Assembly: GCA_024167805.1 (NCBI GenBank)
Contig: CP099988.1
Location: 870,001-934,000 of the forward strand
Reading direction: 5' to 3'
DNA from: Methanobacterium sp. ERen5
Lineage (GTDB): Archaea > Methanobacteriota > Methanobacteria > Methanobacteriales > Methanobacteriaceae
Length of the DNA stretch: 64,000 nt
The translations under genes were made by a program, and so were the position numbers. The notes under the pieces were generated by a model. That model saw only the letters and a program-made list of their open reading frames with translations. It was not told where the DNA came from and did not search any database. Positions 21,928-33,090 of the stretch are shown one piece after another (position 1 is the first letter of the stretch; each line of letters begins with the position of its first letter).

Positions 21928-23202
21928 TTAAAGTCCATCCCTAACTAAAGGTTTGCTTAAATGTCTTCTTGCAGATGGAGGAGTTTCGTAAAATCCTTTT
22001 TCTATATTTCGGGGTACTTCTACCGCGACTTTTTCTCCATTCCTTTCTGTTTTACTACAGCTCGGACATTTGAATCCTTTGTTTTTTCCAGCTGACTTCA
22101 TTCTTTTTCCACAGCTGCACATTGGATTAACAAATTTTTCAGTTTTAGCAAGTTCCTTTAACTGGAATTTTTCTATGTTAAGGGTGCCTTGATTGGTTAC
22201 TCCTTCACCCACTCCCCCATAAACCTCTATTAAATCCCCAGGTTCTAGTTCCCTCACATAATTTCTGAATTGTTTGGTTGGTTCGTAGGCTGCACATTCA
22301 ATGTTTCCGGATTCATCTTCTAATCTGAAGATTAGATGCCCTCCATCTATAACATGGGGTTTATCCATTACTCTGCCATTTACAATGTAACATTTGAACT
22401 TCTCCATGTCTGAAATATTGTCTATGGGTTTGAGGTGCATGTCTGTATGTTGGTTGGTTTGAAAGATGCAATGCCTTTCAACTGGTTCCATGACACTGAC
22501 CATTGTTCTGGCCTTTTCCAGAACATCAGGATTTTCACCCCTAATCCCATAAAGAACAGGGCATGGAGTATGAGGTTCTATTGCAATGTATCCTTGGTCA
22601 AGATTGTCAAAAGTTGACGGATATGTTTTTTTATCCATTTCAACCACAGATTCCTGGTCAATCTTCCTTTTTGTACCGTAGTTCTCTGGAGTTCTGTAGG
22701 CCAGAAGCTCAAAGGTTTGATCTGTTAGGTTGCACCCTATGGCTGCCAATGCACCTATTATTCCCCTGCCATTTTTAAATTTGTAGTAGTCAGCACCAAT
22801 TTTCTTTAAAATGGATTCTGTTTCTGTTATTGAAACTATGTCTCTTATTGTTCTCTCTGCGAATTCCTCGAGTTCGTGTGTGACATCATTCTGGTAGAAA
22901 ACAACTCCAGGGTTGGTTTTTTCATCTTGAAGTTCTGATAATGTTTGAACATTCTCTAATACTAATTTTTTTACTTCTTCAACTTCTTTTTCTGTTTTGA
23001 GTTTTAATTTGAAGGATAGTGCACCGTTTCCTCTGGTTTTAAATCTTGCAAATGGATTAAGCCTTATGAGTCTGGGATATCCTGAAATATTTAAACCGTA
23101 ATCTTTAAGTTTGGAGATTATAACACAAGTTACATAGGTGGTACACATTCCAGAACTGGAATCAGTGTCATCGATTCCAACATATAATAATATATCGTTC
23201 AT
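21928..23202 (-). CDS. tiaS: tRNA(Ile2) 2-agmatinylcytidine synthetase TiaS
   Basis: 424-residue enzyme that attaches agmatine to C34 of tRNA-Ile(CAU) so it reads AUA; essential in archaea. N-terminal kinase-like region: VGIDDTDSSSGMCTTY, then ARFKTRGNGALSF; a later OB-fold segment (DKPHVIDGGHLIFRLEDESGNIECAAYEP) and a C-terminal zinc ribbon (CSCGKRMKSAG...CPSCSK). The start is 20 bases from the divergent HTH gene; its GGTGA ribosome site is half of a palindrome shared with that gene. Confidence 0.93.
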   Translation of the reverse strand: MNDILLYVGIDDTDSSSGMCTTYVTCVIISKLKDYGLNISGYPRLIRLNPFARFKTRGNGALSFKLKLKTEKEVEEVKKLVLENVQTLSELQDEKTNPGVVFYQNDVTHELEEFAERTIRDIVSITETESILKKIGADYYKFKNGRGIIGALAAIGCNLTDQTFELLAYRTPENYGTKRKIDQESVVEMDKKTYPSTFDNLDQGYIAIEPHTPCPVLYGIRGENPDVLEKARTMVSVMEPVERHCIFQTNQHTDMHLKPIDNISDMEKFKCYIVNGRVMDKPHVIDGGHLIFRLEDESGNIECAAYEPTKQFRNYVRELEPGDLIEVYGGVGEGVTNQGTLNIEKFQLKELAKTEKFVNPMCSCGKRMKSAGKNKGFKCPSCSKTERNGEKVAVEVPRNIEKGFYETPPSARRHLSKPLVRDGL

Positions 23203-23208
23203 ATTTTT

Positions 23209-23218
23209 TCACCGGTGA
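23209..23218. promoter_or_regulatory. Palindromic double ribosome-binding site between divergent genes
   Basis: TCACCGGTGA is a perfect 10-bp palindrome. Read rightward, GGTGA lies four bases before the HTH-regulator ATG (23223); read leftward, GGTGA lies six bases before the tiaS ATG (23202). One sequence thus serves as Shine-Dalgarno for both genes. With only 20 bp between the starts, each promoter must lie inside the other gene. Confidence 0.8.
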
Positions 23219-23222
23219 TTAA

Positions 23223-24224
<1,002 letters not shown>

Positions 24225-24366
24225 ACATCCAATCTAACGGTTACAACACAAATTTTTTTATATTCTTTTTATGTTGATTCAAAAATTTAGTCCAAGTCAA
24301 ATTCCGTCCATGAAGTACAATTCTATTAAAAAAATTAATTCCATTATTTAATAAAAAAATGGAATT

Positions 24367-25115
24367 TTAGAGAGATCTAAGCAGACTAAATGTTTCTTGT
24401 GCTTCATCCACTGAAGCAATTCCCAAAGCCACAACATCTGCAAAAGAAACTGTTTTAAGGTAACTAAATGCATCTTCTGGCTTTAAAACACCTGCTGCAA
24501 GGACATTTCTAACCAGAATTGTTTTGTTTAGTTTTTCAATCATATTGTCCAGATTCGCCCTAACTTCCGTATCATACACATCACAGTCCATGAGGTATCC
24601 GAGTTTGTTAACTGGAACACTGTAAATATCGAACAGATCCAATATATTGGATTCCAGCAAACTTGATGTGGTCTTGAAGGGAGTGTGGGTCACGAGTCCC
24701 GGAACTGCTCCAATCTCTTTGATCTTCAAAAGCTTTTCTTCGACTGCATCCCAATTTTCAGAGTCTGTTATAGTTCCATGAATCATCACAGATACTGCGC
24801 CCAAATCAGAAAATAGTTCAATGTCTTCAGCTTCAGTTTCTGGCATCATCGTGCCCACAATATCCATTTTGATGCCATTATCACGTGCAAGTCCTATTGC
24901 TTCGATAACAGGAGGTTCTGGCATTACCTGAATTCCCTTAACTCCCATATCATAGGATTTCCGAATTATCTCCGCAATATTTTTTGGATTGTTGTAAAGA
25001 TCAAGCTGGTACAACCTTGCCCTGTGTCCAAATTGAGGGGCTGCAACGAAGGGGAAGATCCAAGCAAAGTTCGGGGAATATTCTTGTTTGATATTTTGAT
25101 ACAGCCATCAAACAT
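24367..25115 (-). CDS. Predicted TIM-barrel protein (probable 5' frameshift)
   Basis: About 249 residues if read from ATG 25115. The body reads like a TIM barrel (GVKGIQVMPEPPVIEAIGLA, KMDIVGTMMPE, AVSVMIHGTITDSENW, FADVVALGIASVDEAQE). No catalytic family is recognised. The ATG at 25115 has GGTGG ten bases upstream, inside the end of the UPF0145 gene, but its frame ends soon. One extra T at 25087-25089 would join MFDGCIKISKQEYSPNF to the long frame. Without that change the first usable start is TTG 25014. Coupled to the UPF0145 gene four bases upstream. Confidence 0.6.
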
Positions 25116-25119
25116 CTAA

Positions 25120-25459
25120 TTATTCCACCGGTTGAGCAACAACTGCTGTTCCATAGGCCAATATTTCTTGCATGATGTCAGAAATTGCATCAGAATCAAA
25201 ACGTGCACTTATAATTGCATTTGCACCCATTTCCCGAGCATGATCAATACATCTTTCAAGAGCTTCATTCCTTGATTCCTGCATCATTTGAACGTATTCT
25301 TTAATTTCCCCCAAACATGGAACGGATACCTGCACCAAGCTGTCCTCCTACACCCCTACTTCGAACAGTCAGTCCATACACAAATCCCTTTGTTTCTAAT
25401 ATTTCATATCCCGGCACATAATTTGAGCTAACTATAATGAATTCATCGACAGAAACCAT
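25120..25459 (-). CDS. YbjQ/UPF0145 family protein (frameshifted)
   Basis: About 113 residues after repair; the YbjQ/UPF0145 family usually has ~105. The first half (IIVSSNYVPGYEILETKGFVYGLTVRSRGVGGQ) and second half (EALERCIDHAREMGANAIISARFDSD, AYGTAVVAQP) match the two ends of the family. They are in different frames, and a sixth C in the C5 run 25308-25312 joins them through SMFGGEIKEYVQMM. The start at 25459 has GGAGGT at nine bases. The family forms pentamers in known structures; its function is undefined. Confidence 0.8.
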
Positions 25460-25682
25460 TTCATAAACCTCCGTATAAACCATTTCTTGTTGTTAATACT
25501 ACCATTAAATTTTGCTTAGATCGATATATCTTTTTCCAAAACAAACTCGAGTAACAATGGTTGGCCATGTAAATTATTTATTAAATGAAAGTTCCATAAC
25601 TATTTTTTAATTGAATATAGATGTTGGAATTGCAATATTATATTGAAGAACTATTGAATGGAATTTATAAATGCAAGTTCTC

Positions 25683-25691
25683 ATATAAATT
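25683..25691 (+). promoter_or_regulatory. Putative TATA box of serA
   Basis: ATATAAATT about 55 bases before the serA ATG, in the 280-bp divergent spacer between the UPF0145 gene and serA. A ribosome site GGGTGA lies close to the start codon. A second A/T box (TTTATAAAT) occurs about 20 bases earlier, so the exact element is uncertain. Confidence 0.35.
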
Positions 25692-25743
25692 TAAACTCAT
25701 TCAGATTCATAGATAATATTATGAGAGAACTCAGGGTGAAAAT

Positions 25744-27321
25744 ATGGATAAAAAAGTACTTATCGCTGATCAAATAAACGAAAAGGGAATAGATGAATTA
25801 AAAGATGTTGCTGAGGTTGTAAGCAACTTCACAATTTCAAAAGAGGAATTGGTAAAGGAAATAGCAGATTATGATGCCATAATTGTAAGAAGCAGAACCA
25901 AAGTCACGAGAGAAGTGATTGAAGCTGCAGATAAGTTGAAGATAATAGCCAGGGCCGGAGTGGGTGTGGACAACGTAGATGTTCAGGCAGCTACTGAACG
26001 TGGTATTATGGTGATAAACGCACCAGAATCAACATCCATCACAGTTGCAGAACACACCATGGGGCTAATACTTTCACTTTCACGTAAAATATCAATAGCA
26101 GACAGTTCAGTGAAGGATGGTAAATGGGAAAAGAGCAGATTCATGGGGATAGAATTGAATGGAAAAACTCTAGGTGTTATTGGTATGGGCCGAATTGGAA
26201 GCCAAGTAGTTACCCGTTCAAAAGCTTTTGGAATGGAAACAGTTGTTTACGATCCATACATCACAGAGAAATCAGCATCAGAACTTGGAGTTACAGTGGT
26301 AGACCTGGAAACTCTCCTAAAAGAATCAGATGTCATGACAATACACGTGCCATTAACCCCTGAAACGAAACACCTAATATCAAAGCCACAGTTTGAAATC
26401 ATGAAGGAAAATGCCATAATCATAAACTGTGCAAGGGGTGGAATCATCAATGAAGAAGATCTCTACGAAGCCCTGTCAAACAACAGAATAAGAGGCGCTG
26501 GCCTGGATGTCTACGAAGTTGAACCTCCAGAAAACAGTCCATTATTCACCCTTGACAACGTGGTTTTAACTCCGCACATAGCAGCTTCAACCTCTGAAGC
26601 ACAGAGGGACGCTGCCATAATAGTGGCCAACGAAATTAAAAAAGTATTCCAAGGCGGATCTCCAAGAAATGTTTTAAACATGCCTGTACTGGATCCTGAA
26701 ACATTTTCCATGGTCAAACCCTACTTCGGACTCATAGAAAAGATTGGAAAGTTCATGATTCAAACTGCAAAGGGAAATATAAATGAGATCGATGTGACTT
26801 ACTGTGGTGATCTCTCAGAGCTTACAAAACATGACATACTAACACGGATGATACTTCAAGAAGTGTTAAACCCAATACTGACAGAACCTGTGAACCTTGT
26901 AAATGCAACATCAGTTGCTGAAAAACAGGGAATAATTGTGACTGAAGGTAAGAGATGTGATGCTAAGGGTTACAAAAATTTGATCAAAGTTGAAATGAAA
27001 TCTGATTTCAACAACGTTAGTGTTGAGGGAATTATGGCAGATGAACCTAAAATAATCATGATAAACGGCTACCAAGTAGATGTTGAAACTGAAGGCACCA
27101 TGTTGATCTCAAAGTACAAAGATAAACCTGGAGTCATAGGAACCATAGGAACAAAAATTGGTAAACACAACATAAACATAGCAAAAATGCAAGTTGGAAG
27201 AAAAGAACTTGGTGGAGAAGCTGTCATGGTTTTAAAGGTTGATCAACAAGTTCCTTTAAATGTGATCGAAGAACTTAAACAGCTCGAAGATGTTACTGAT
27301 GCTGTTGCAGTGAATCTTTAA
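25744..27321 (+). CDS. serA: D-3-phosphoglycerate dehydrogenase
   Basis: First enzyme of serine synthesis: oxidises 3-phosphoglycerate to 3-phosphohydroxypyruvate with NAD. At 525 residues it is the long form: catalytic and NAD-binding domains ([13 protein letters not shown]-loop near residue 145; [13 protein letters not shown]; Arg in AIIVRSRTK; Glu and His in [12 protein letters not shown] and LTPHIAAST), then the allosteric substrate-binding domain (residues ~320-450) and a C-terminal ACT domain ([20 protein letters not shown]), the usual serine sensor. Single-gene unit with its own terminator. Confidence 0.97.
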   Translation: MDKKVLIADQINEKGIDELKDVAEVVSNFTISKEELVKEIADYDAIIVRSRTKVTREVIEAADKLKIIARAGVGVDNVDVQAATERGIMVINAPESTSITVAEHTMGLILSLSRKISIADSSVKDGKWEKSRFMGIELNGKTLGVIGMGRIGSQVVTRSKAFGMETVVYDPYITEKSASELGVTVVDLETLLKESDVMTIHVPLTPETKHLISKPQFEIMKENAIIINCARGGIINEEDLYEALSNNRIRGAGLDVYEVEPPENSPLFTLDNVVLTPHIAASTSEAQRDAAIIVANEIKKVFQGGSPRNVLNMPVLDPETFSMVKPYFGLIEKIGKFMIQTAKGNINEIDVTYCGDLSELTKHDILTRMILQEVLNPILTEPVNLVNATSVAEKQGIIVTEGKRCDAKGYKNLIKVEMKSDFNNVSVEGIMADEPKIIMINGYQVDVETEGTMLISKYKDKPGVIGTIGTKIGKHNINIAKMQVGRKELGGEAVMVLKVDQQVPLNVIEELKQLEDVTDAVAVNL

Positions 27322-27345
27322 TCCCAAAAAAATTAATTTTTTTTT

Positions 27346-27360
27346 CCAGGTTAAACCTGG
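27346..27360. terminator. Inverted repeat between convergent serA and JAMM genes
   Basis: CCAGG-TTAAA-CCTGG forms a five-base stem and five-base loop directly after a run of nine T (27336-27345 region) and before further T-rich DNA. It sits in the 84-bp convergent spacer, so it could end transcripts from both sides. Confidence 0.6.
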
Positions 27361-27405
27361 ATACTTTTCTTTGTATATTATTTTTTATTGTAGCTGATCT
27401 AATTC

Positions 27406-27807
27406 TCAAACTATTGAAAATTGTATCTGCTCACCGTAACTGTTGTAGGCTAAAATACTATCTTCAGTGTAGGGAAGTGCTATGATCATGTGAAACGTGC
27501 CCCTTTTAGAAAAAAATTGAAGGTCTGCACCTGAAGGTTCGGCACTGTAACCAGGATGACTGTGAACTGAACCCACATCATCTGACAACATTGGTAACAT
27601 GAATATTTCCATGACTGCACCAGATTCTGATGCTGCTCCAGGCAGAAAGATCAGTTCATCGATCTTCAATATCTCATCTTCCACTAGACCATGAAGCATT
27701 GCACTGAACTCGTTTGGATACGATTCCTTTGCTATGTCAATAATTTCTTCCACAAGCTCATGATCCACATGAACCTCTTTATACTTCTTTTTACCTAAAC
27801 CAAACAT
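27406..27807 (-). CDS. JAMM/MPN+ metalloprotease
   Basis: 133-residue Mov34/MPN domain protein. The zinc motif is complete: HSHPGYSAEPSGAD (HxH-x7-S-x2-D) near residues 81-94, with the upstream catalytic Glu probably in NEFSAMLHG. Archaeal relatives cleave isopeptide bonds of ubiquitin-like SAMP proteins or act on sulfur-carrier fusions; which applies here is unknown. It lies 18 bases downstream of thg1 on the same strand and is probably cotranscribed. Confidence 0.88.
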   Translation of the reverse strand: MFGLGKKKYKEVHVDHELVEEIIDIAKESYPNEFSAMLHGLVEDEILKIDELIFLPGAASESGAVMEIFMLPMLSDDVGSVHSHPGYSAEPSGADLQFFSKRGTFHMIIALPYTEDSILAYNSYGEQIQFSIV

Positions 27808-27825
27808 CTTAAACTTCCTTATTAA

Positions 27826-28583
27826 CTATGGATACCAGCAAAATATTCTGTTTTCAAAGAACTCACGGTTGATGAGGGGTAGTTCACGATCAACCATTGG
27901 CAAGTATCTCATGGTTCTTACCCTCTTGTTCTCAACTGGATTGTATCCTTCCACTTCGTTAGCTGCCCTATAAATTCCAATACCTCTTCTCTGCCACATT
28001 GGTACCTCAGAAATGTTCAATCCATTTTCAAAGAGGAGATCATGAAGTTCACTGCTCTTTTTTTATTTAAAATTTCAACGGCACTGGTTTTGTCATGATT
28101 TTCTCTCAACTTCCAGTAACTGTATCCGTTTATACAGTTTCTCCATGATTCACTCTGTCTGTTTTTGAAGTAATCAATGGTTCCGTCCACTGCCAATGGT
28201 ATTATTCTGGAATCGAATGATACTGGTTTTATATCATGTTTATCAGTTATTTTCTTGAATTTCTCAATTTTTAAAAGATTTTTTTGAAAGGAGGCCGATA
28301 TAAATCCTGCAAAAACAGAGTTAAGTTTTTCTATGCGACCATTGAATGGTATGTCCGAAAGTAGAATGTTTATCTCATCAGAAAATGTGTATATGAATTT
28401 TGGTGCAAACTCCTTAAAGAAATCTGATGAGACTTCACACATTAGATTCGTAAAATCTGTGTCGTATGGCTTTTCTAGCCCAAGCTCAAGGGATAATTTG
28501 GAAAATTTTCTTCCATCCACACGCACAACAACTTCAGAGCCACATGGAACTCTTAGTTTAGAAAATATCTCACATTCTTTCAT
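27826..28583 (-). CDS. thg1: tRNA-His guanylyltransferase-like 3'-5' polymerase Thg1 (frameshifted)
   Basis: Archaeal Thg1/TLP, which adds nucleotides in the 3'-5' direction to the 5' end of tRNA. Motifs: VVVRVDGRKFSKL with the first metal Asp, YTFSDEINILL with the second, and the HDIKPVSFDSRII segment. The frame is lost at the T7 run 28058-28064; an eighth T restores NKKSSELHDLLFENGLNIS and leads into QRRGIGIYRAANEVEG and the terminal FFENRIFCWYP. I prefer the Met at 28583 (MKECEIFSKLRVP), the family's normal N terminus, to the Met four codons earlier. Confidence 0.85.
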
Positions 28584-28725
28584 TCTAAATACCATCTGTT
28601 AAAGATTTGATAAAAAATATGAAATTTGATTTATGGATAAGTTCAATAAAATAGTTTTGTATTCACTGACTTAGTCATCGAATATATTTTTTCTTAAATT
28701 ATTCAATTACTTCGATGAACGATCT

Positions 28726-29489
28726 TTAGGTTCCTATTCTGAAGGTTTCATTTAAACTGTTCAGAAGCTTTATAGCCGAATAAGCAGCCATTACACTAGT
28801 TTTAGGATTCATTGAACATCTTACATTCTGCGTTACAGTTTTAATTTCTCCAAAATCACCTATAACTTGAACTTCATGCATATTTCTATCCACACTAGGA
28901 TCTGCTATTATTTTAACATCTACTTCCCTTCCACAAGCCAAGCTCAATGCTGCTGCAACATTGATGTTCATTGGGAACTTCCTAACAGCATCCCCTGCTT
29001 TTCCTTCGTAGAGTATGGTTTCTTCTTCTGCTGAAACTCCCAGAGATTTCGGTGGTTTACGTGTTACCAAGGTAGCACTTTGTATTTTTCCAATTGAAGC
29101 AGCCTTAATACCATCAAGACCTACAATAGCTCCGGAAGGTGCATATATTTTTGCATTGTTTTTTGCAGCCAAGTCTTCTAAAGTTTTCCTGAGCTCACTA
29201 TCCATCAAAGCACCAATACTCATGATTATGACATCTACACCATGTTCAAGAACTAAGGGCACTGTTTCAGATACAGCTTGAGGAGCTGCTGCTTCGATAA
29301 CCAAATCAACATTATCCAGCATGCTATTAATGTCTAGGGCAACAGTTCCATCAACTTGAGAAGCTAAATTTTCAGCTCTTTCCATGTCACGATCATAAAA
29401 AAATTTAGATCAACACCAAGCTTACCTTCTACAGCAAAATTAGTTATTATATTAGCTATGGCGCCGCATCCAAGAATTCCAACCTTCAT
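28726..29489 (-). CDS. nadX: L-aspartate dehydrogenase (frameshifted)
   Basis: Oxidises L-aspartate to iminoaspartate with NAD(P), feeding quinolinate and NAD synthesis. The N-terminal Rossmann motif [12 protein letters not shown] is seen only upstream of a frame break at the A7 run 29397-29403; an eighth A gives [17 protein letters not shown]. Further signs are [39 protein letters not shown] and [17 protein letters not shown]. The start at 29489 lies ten bases after the stop of the PRC-barrel gene. About 254 residues when repaired, slightly shorter than typical (~265). Confidence 0.88.
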
Positions 29490-29499
29490 AATTTGTTTC

Positions 29500-29829
29500 C
29501 TAGAGTTGAGTTGTTGATTCTACAGGTGTTTTTACAATTTCAGGGCTTATTAACAGAATGTCTCCGACTGCTTGCACTCTCTCGTAGGGAATTTCTATGC
29601 TTCCTTCTTCTTTGAGAGGGCGGATTTCATCCCCTTCTGGAACGATTCTGATGCTTGTTTTAATTACATCTTTAATTCCAACACTTTTTTTGTCGGGTTT
29701 CATTGCTGTTGTTTTTAAGATGGATACCCTGCCTTTCTTAATGTTCAGTACAACGTCTTGAATTCTTCCAACGTAGTTTCCTCGTGTTGTGTACACATCC
29801 AAATTGTACAGGCTTGATAAATCTACCAT
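29500..29829 (-). CDS. PRC-barrel domain protein
   Basis: 109 residues with a PRC-barrel beta fold: [20 protein letters not shown] at the start and a repeat of short strands thereafter ([16 protein letters not shown]). PRC-barrel proteins of archaea are associated with RNA processing or cell division (CdpB-type proteins); this one has a single barrel. Start at ATG 29829, supported by GGTGG; an in-frame start nine bases earlier lacks such a site. Upstream of nadX in the same direction. Confidence 0.8.
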   Translation of the reverse strand: MVDLSSLYNLDVYTTRGNYVGRIQDVVLNIKKGRVSILKTTAMKPDKKSVGIKDVIKTSIRIVPEGDEIRPLKEEGSIEIPYERVQAVGDILLISPEIVKTPVESTTQL

Positions 29830-30067
29830 TATTACCACCTATCCTTTACTATGGCATTTTCCTCTGAAGAATATGGCCATAAATCTTTTTTAATCTGATA
29901 ATCAATTTCATTTACTGATATAATTTTAAATCCTTCTATATACTTAAACCTTACTACTTATGAGTTGATAATCCTCTTTTCACTTGAATTACATAAAAAA
30001 ATTGAATTTTGTAAGCTATACAAAACAAAATCTAGCTAATTAATCTCTATCGAAACCTTAAAAATGC

Positions 30068-30241
30068 CTAGTCCATATCCATATTTTTGAAGTAAATGCA
30101 ATGAATTGGATTTCCCGGACCCCTAGGGTGTCTGCACGAGATATTGATCTGTTCAAAGTCATCAAGAACAACTTCAAATCTAAAATAACATCTATAACAT
30201 CTGTTTGAACCGGAAATAATCTTGTAATCAGTTTGATCCAT
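30068..30241 (-). CDS. Small cysteine-rich protein
   Basis: 57-residue protein with a possible metal site: NRCYRCYFRF (CxxC) near residue 15, ISCRHPRG near residue 36 and PIHCIYF near residue 48, that is four Cys plus His. The ATG at 30241 follows GGAG. The overlapping frame on the same strand is hydrophobic and lacks pattern. No family recognised; it could be a zinc-ribbon-like small protein. It stands alone between the PRC-barrel gene and the divergent tRNA_bind gene. Confidence 0.55.
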   Translation of the reverse strand: MDQTDYKIISGSNRCYRCYFRFEVVLDDFEQINISCRHPRGPGNPIHCIYFKNMDMD

Positions 30242-30504
30242 CTTGATCTCCACATTTAATTTTCTTGTAAAATTCCCATGACAAATTAAATATATAATTC
30301 AAGTAAATCATATCAAGATATGAATTGGTTTGATTCGACTTAAATTTTTCCAAGTTAATGATAATTATTTGGAGATTAATAAAGCAATCCAAGGGATTGA
30401 TTTAAAATAATAAGCATGGAATGATACTCCATGAATTTTGTTGAGTCTGATTCTATTTGATCATTCATAAAATAAACAATTCACTAAAATTAAAGGTGGT
30501 AATT

Positions 30505-31218
30505 ATGTGGGACAGTAGTAAAGATTACAGGTTACGTGTTTTAGAAAAATCTGTGGAATTATTCATAAAAACAGCTGAAGGAGCAAATTTAAAGGGAATA
30601 TGGAATAAAAAGAAATGTTTAACTTCTGCAAGATCCATGATCCCCGAAATTCAGATCATGTATTTTTCGTACATGGAACCCGCAGCCCTTGCAGAATCTC
30701 CACAAGTTGAAGACATGAAACTAAAGGTAAAAGATATAATTGACGCCTTAGGTGGAGACCATTGGCATGTCCAATTCCTAAATTTGGTCAACAAGGATGA
30801 AAAAGAAAAATTAGTTGAATCCATAGCAAAAATGAAGTTTGCATTGAATACAATATCCTCTGTGGATGAAAGACTGAAACTTGGGCCAATCAACGATCCA
30901 GTCATTGGAATAGACATTAAAACAGGAGAAATTGTAAGTATACAAAAGAAGGGCAATCTCATGGTTTGTAATGTGAACCTTCGTAACAAAGCCTTAACTG
31001 TGGTTACTAACGACTTAACTGTCAAAGAAGGTAACAAAGTAGGAGTTGCAGTACTTCCACCCTCTGTATTTCAAGGAGTTACTAGTGAAGGAATGTTTTT
31101 AGGAGCCGGTAAAGGAATTCTGAAGAATGTTGAAGGAGAACTTGGAACTATGCCCCATGGAATACCTTTAGATGCCCTAAATGAAACAAGAAACTTGGTA
31201 GAAACTTTCCTAAAATAG
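30505..31218 (+). CDS. Methanogen protein with C-terminal tRNA_bind (EMAP-like) OB fold
   Basis: 237 residues. The helical N-terminal half (residues 1-125) is of unrecognised type. The C-terminal half resembles the EMAPII/Trbp111 tRNA-binding OB fold: [58 protein letters not shown], the last being the family's KLRGVxSEGMLL equivalent. I chose ATG 30505 because AAAGGTGG lies just upstream. A role in tRNA binding or aminoacylation support is inferred. Confidence 0.7.
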   Translation: MWDSSKDYRLRVLEKSVELFIKTAEGANLKGIWNKKKCLTSARSMIPEIQIMYFSYMEPAALAESPQVEDMKLKVKDIIDALGGDHWHVQFLNLVNKDEKEKLVESIAKMKFALNTISSVDERLKLGPINDPVIGIDIKTGEIVSIQKKGNLMVCNVNLRNKALTVVTNDLTVKEGNKVGVAVLPPSVFQGVTSEGMFLGAGKGILKNVEGELGTMPHGIPLDALNETRNLVETFLK

Positions 31219-31342
31219 CTACAAAATATCAGTTCTTTATTCATTTTCCTTTTTTTCCATATATTGAAGTTTAGATCCAGCTTCGACAGAAAAATAGTAT
31301 TTAAAAAAATAAGGAAAAATTTCCAAGAATCCGTGTTTAATT

Positions 31343-32749
31343 TTATCCGAATATTATCAGTTTGCTTCGAGTCATATCTTCAACAGCATATTTAATGCCC
31401 TCTTTACCAGTACCACTCATTTTAAATCCTCCAAATGGCATGTTATCTGTTCTAAAAGTGGATTGTCTGTTTATTATAACTGATCCAGCTTCAATTTCCC
31501 TTGCAGCTTTAAGGGCATTGTCAATACTCTTTGTGAATATTCCTGCCTGCAATCCGTATTGAGTATCATTGGCAACATTTATAGCTTCATCTAAATTTTC
31601 AACCCTTATTAGCGGTGCAACAGGGCCAAATGTTTCGTTACAAACCATGTCCATAGATGTTTCAACATGGTCCAGTATGGTTGGTAAGTAAAATGCTCCA
31701 TCCCTCTCACCACCCACAAGTAGTTTGGCTCCCCTATCTTTGGCATTATTAACCAAATTTTCTACTTTTATTGCTGCTTTTTCATCTATCATCGGACCCA
31801 TATCTGTTTCAGGGTCTAAAGGATTTCCTACCTTCAATTTTTTAGTTCTTTGGATCATTTTAGCTGCAAATTCATCTGCAATGGATTTCTCAAGGATAAT
31901 CCTTTTAACAGCTATACATACCTGCCCCGAGAATAAAAAAGAACCTTTAATGGCAGCTTCAACTGCCCTGTCAATATCAGCATCCCCCAATACTATTAAA
32001 GGGTCGTTTCCCCCAAGTTCCAAGTTTATTCTCTTCATTCCAGCCTTTTTAGATATTGAAACACCAGTTTCAACACTTCCTGTAAATGATATTTTATTTA
32101 CTAGAGGGTTCGTTACCAGCTCGTCTCCAATAACGCTGCTTTTTCCTGTAACTGCACTTACAACACCAGCCGGAAGATGTGCATTAAATATTTGTACCAT
32201 TTTCAGGGCAGCTAAGGGTGCTTGAGTGGATGGTTTCAGGACAACAGCATTTTTAGCAGCAATCGCAGGTGCTATTTTATGCACCGCAAGGTTTACTGGG
32301 TAATTGAACGGAGTAATAGCTGTTACAATTCCTAATGGAACTTTGACTGTGAATCCAAGTGCAGTCCTACCACCTATACCTGCGTCTAACGGTACTGTTT
32401 CACCATAAATTCTTTTTGACTCTTCAGCAGCTAGCAGAACAGTTTCAATGGATCTTTTTATCTCATCATTGGCATCCTTTATGGGTTTGCCTGTTTCACG
32501 TGTTAAAAGATCTGCTAGTTCCCTCGAATTTTGTTTAAGATCCTCATAAATATCGTACATTATCCTTGATACTTTTCTAGAAGAGTAATTTGCAAGAACC
32601 TTTTGAGCCTCATACGCTGTTTCCAGTGCAGTTTTTACGTCCTCAAGGGTTCCAGAAGGAACCGTATCAATTACCTGATTGTTCACTGGATTGATCACAT
32701 CAATTTTTTCGTCAGAATCAACTAAACTTCCGTTAATAATCATTTCCAC
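31343..32749 (-). CDS. cofA: Lactaldehyde dehydrogenase-type aldehyde dehydrogenase (CofA-like)
   Basis: 468-residue NAD(P)-dependent aldehyde dehydrogenase. Catalytic Cys in [11 protein letters not shown] (near residue 280), general base Glu in [13 protein letters not shown], cofactor loop FTGSVETGV, and Asn in [13 protein letters not shown]. Its closest type in methanogens is the lactaldehyde dehydrogenase that makes lactate for coenzyme F420; non-phosphorylating glyceraldehyde-3-phosphate dehydrogenase is an alternative. Single-gene unit. Confidence 0.8.
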   Translation of the reverse strand: MEMIINGSLVDSDEKIDVINPVNNQVIDTVPSGTLEDVKTALETAYEAQKVLANYSSRKVSRIMYDIYEDLKQNSRELADLLTRETGKPIKDANDEIKRSIETVLLAAEESKRIYGETVPLDAGIGGRTALGFTVKVPLGIVTAITPFNYPVNLAVHKIAPAIAAKNAVVLKPSTQAPLAALKMVQIFNAHLPAGVVSAVTGKSSVIGDELVTNPLVNKISFTGSVETGVSISKKAGMKRINLELGGNDPLIVLGDADIDRAVEAAIKGSFLFSGQVCIAVKRIILEKSIADEFAAKMIQRTKKLKVGNPLDPETDMGPMIDEKAAIKVENLVNNAKDRGAKLLVGGERDGAFYLPTILDHVETSMDMVCNETFGPVAPLIRVENLDEAINVANDTQYGLQAGIFTKSIDNALKAAREIEAGSVIINRQSTFRTDNMPFGGFKMSGTGKEGIKYAVEDMTRSKLIIFG

Positions 32750-32858
32750 TATTAAGGCCTCCCATATAACTGTTCAATTTGTCATTTGTGGTGAATAATG
32801 AATTTGATAAAAAAATAGGTATTTTTAGGGATTAAACTCCACCAATTAAAAAAAATGA

Positions 32859-33071
32859 TCAACTGAATTTATTTATAAGACTCTGGGAGTTTCCAGTTCC
32901 ATTAATGCTGTTGGTAACACTGCTTAAGTCGTTATTAGTTATGTTTCCCCCGAGACCGCTCAAATAGTTTTTATAAAAGAATGCAGCAACAACCACTATT
33001 GCTATGACTCCACCAAATAATAAGATCATTTCTGCACTTGTTTGAGCTGCTTCGTCATCATAAATATTCAT
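32859..33071 (-). CDS. Class III signal peptide (type IV pilin-like) protein
   Basis: 70-residue pilin-like protein. The class III signal peptide is clear: short charged leader MNIYDDEAA followed by QTSAEMILLFGGVIAIVVVA, with the Q of QTSAE at +1 for cleavage by the prepilin peptidase EppA. A short Ser/Asn/Gly-rich tail follows, with no Cys. Twenty bases downstream of the TadC-like gene, so the two probably form one operon. Whether it builds a pilus or acts as a minor pilin cannot be told. Confidence 0.85.
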   Translation of the reverse strand: MNIYDDEAAQTSAEMILLFGGVIAIVVVAAFFYKNYLSGLGGNITNNDLSSVTNSINGTGNSQSLINKFS

Positions 33072-33090
33072 ATTTGTACACCCCTAATAA

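Noticed and set aside
30058..30255. 65-codon minus-strand frame overlapping the Cys-rich small protein
   Set aside because: Another frame on the same strand has a patterned Cys/His protein with a proper ribosome site; this one reads as out-of-frame sequence.
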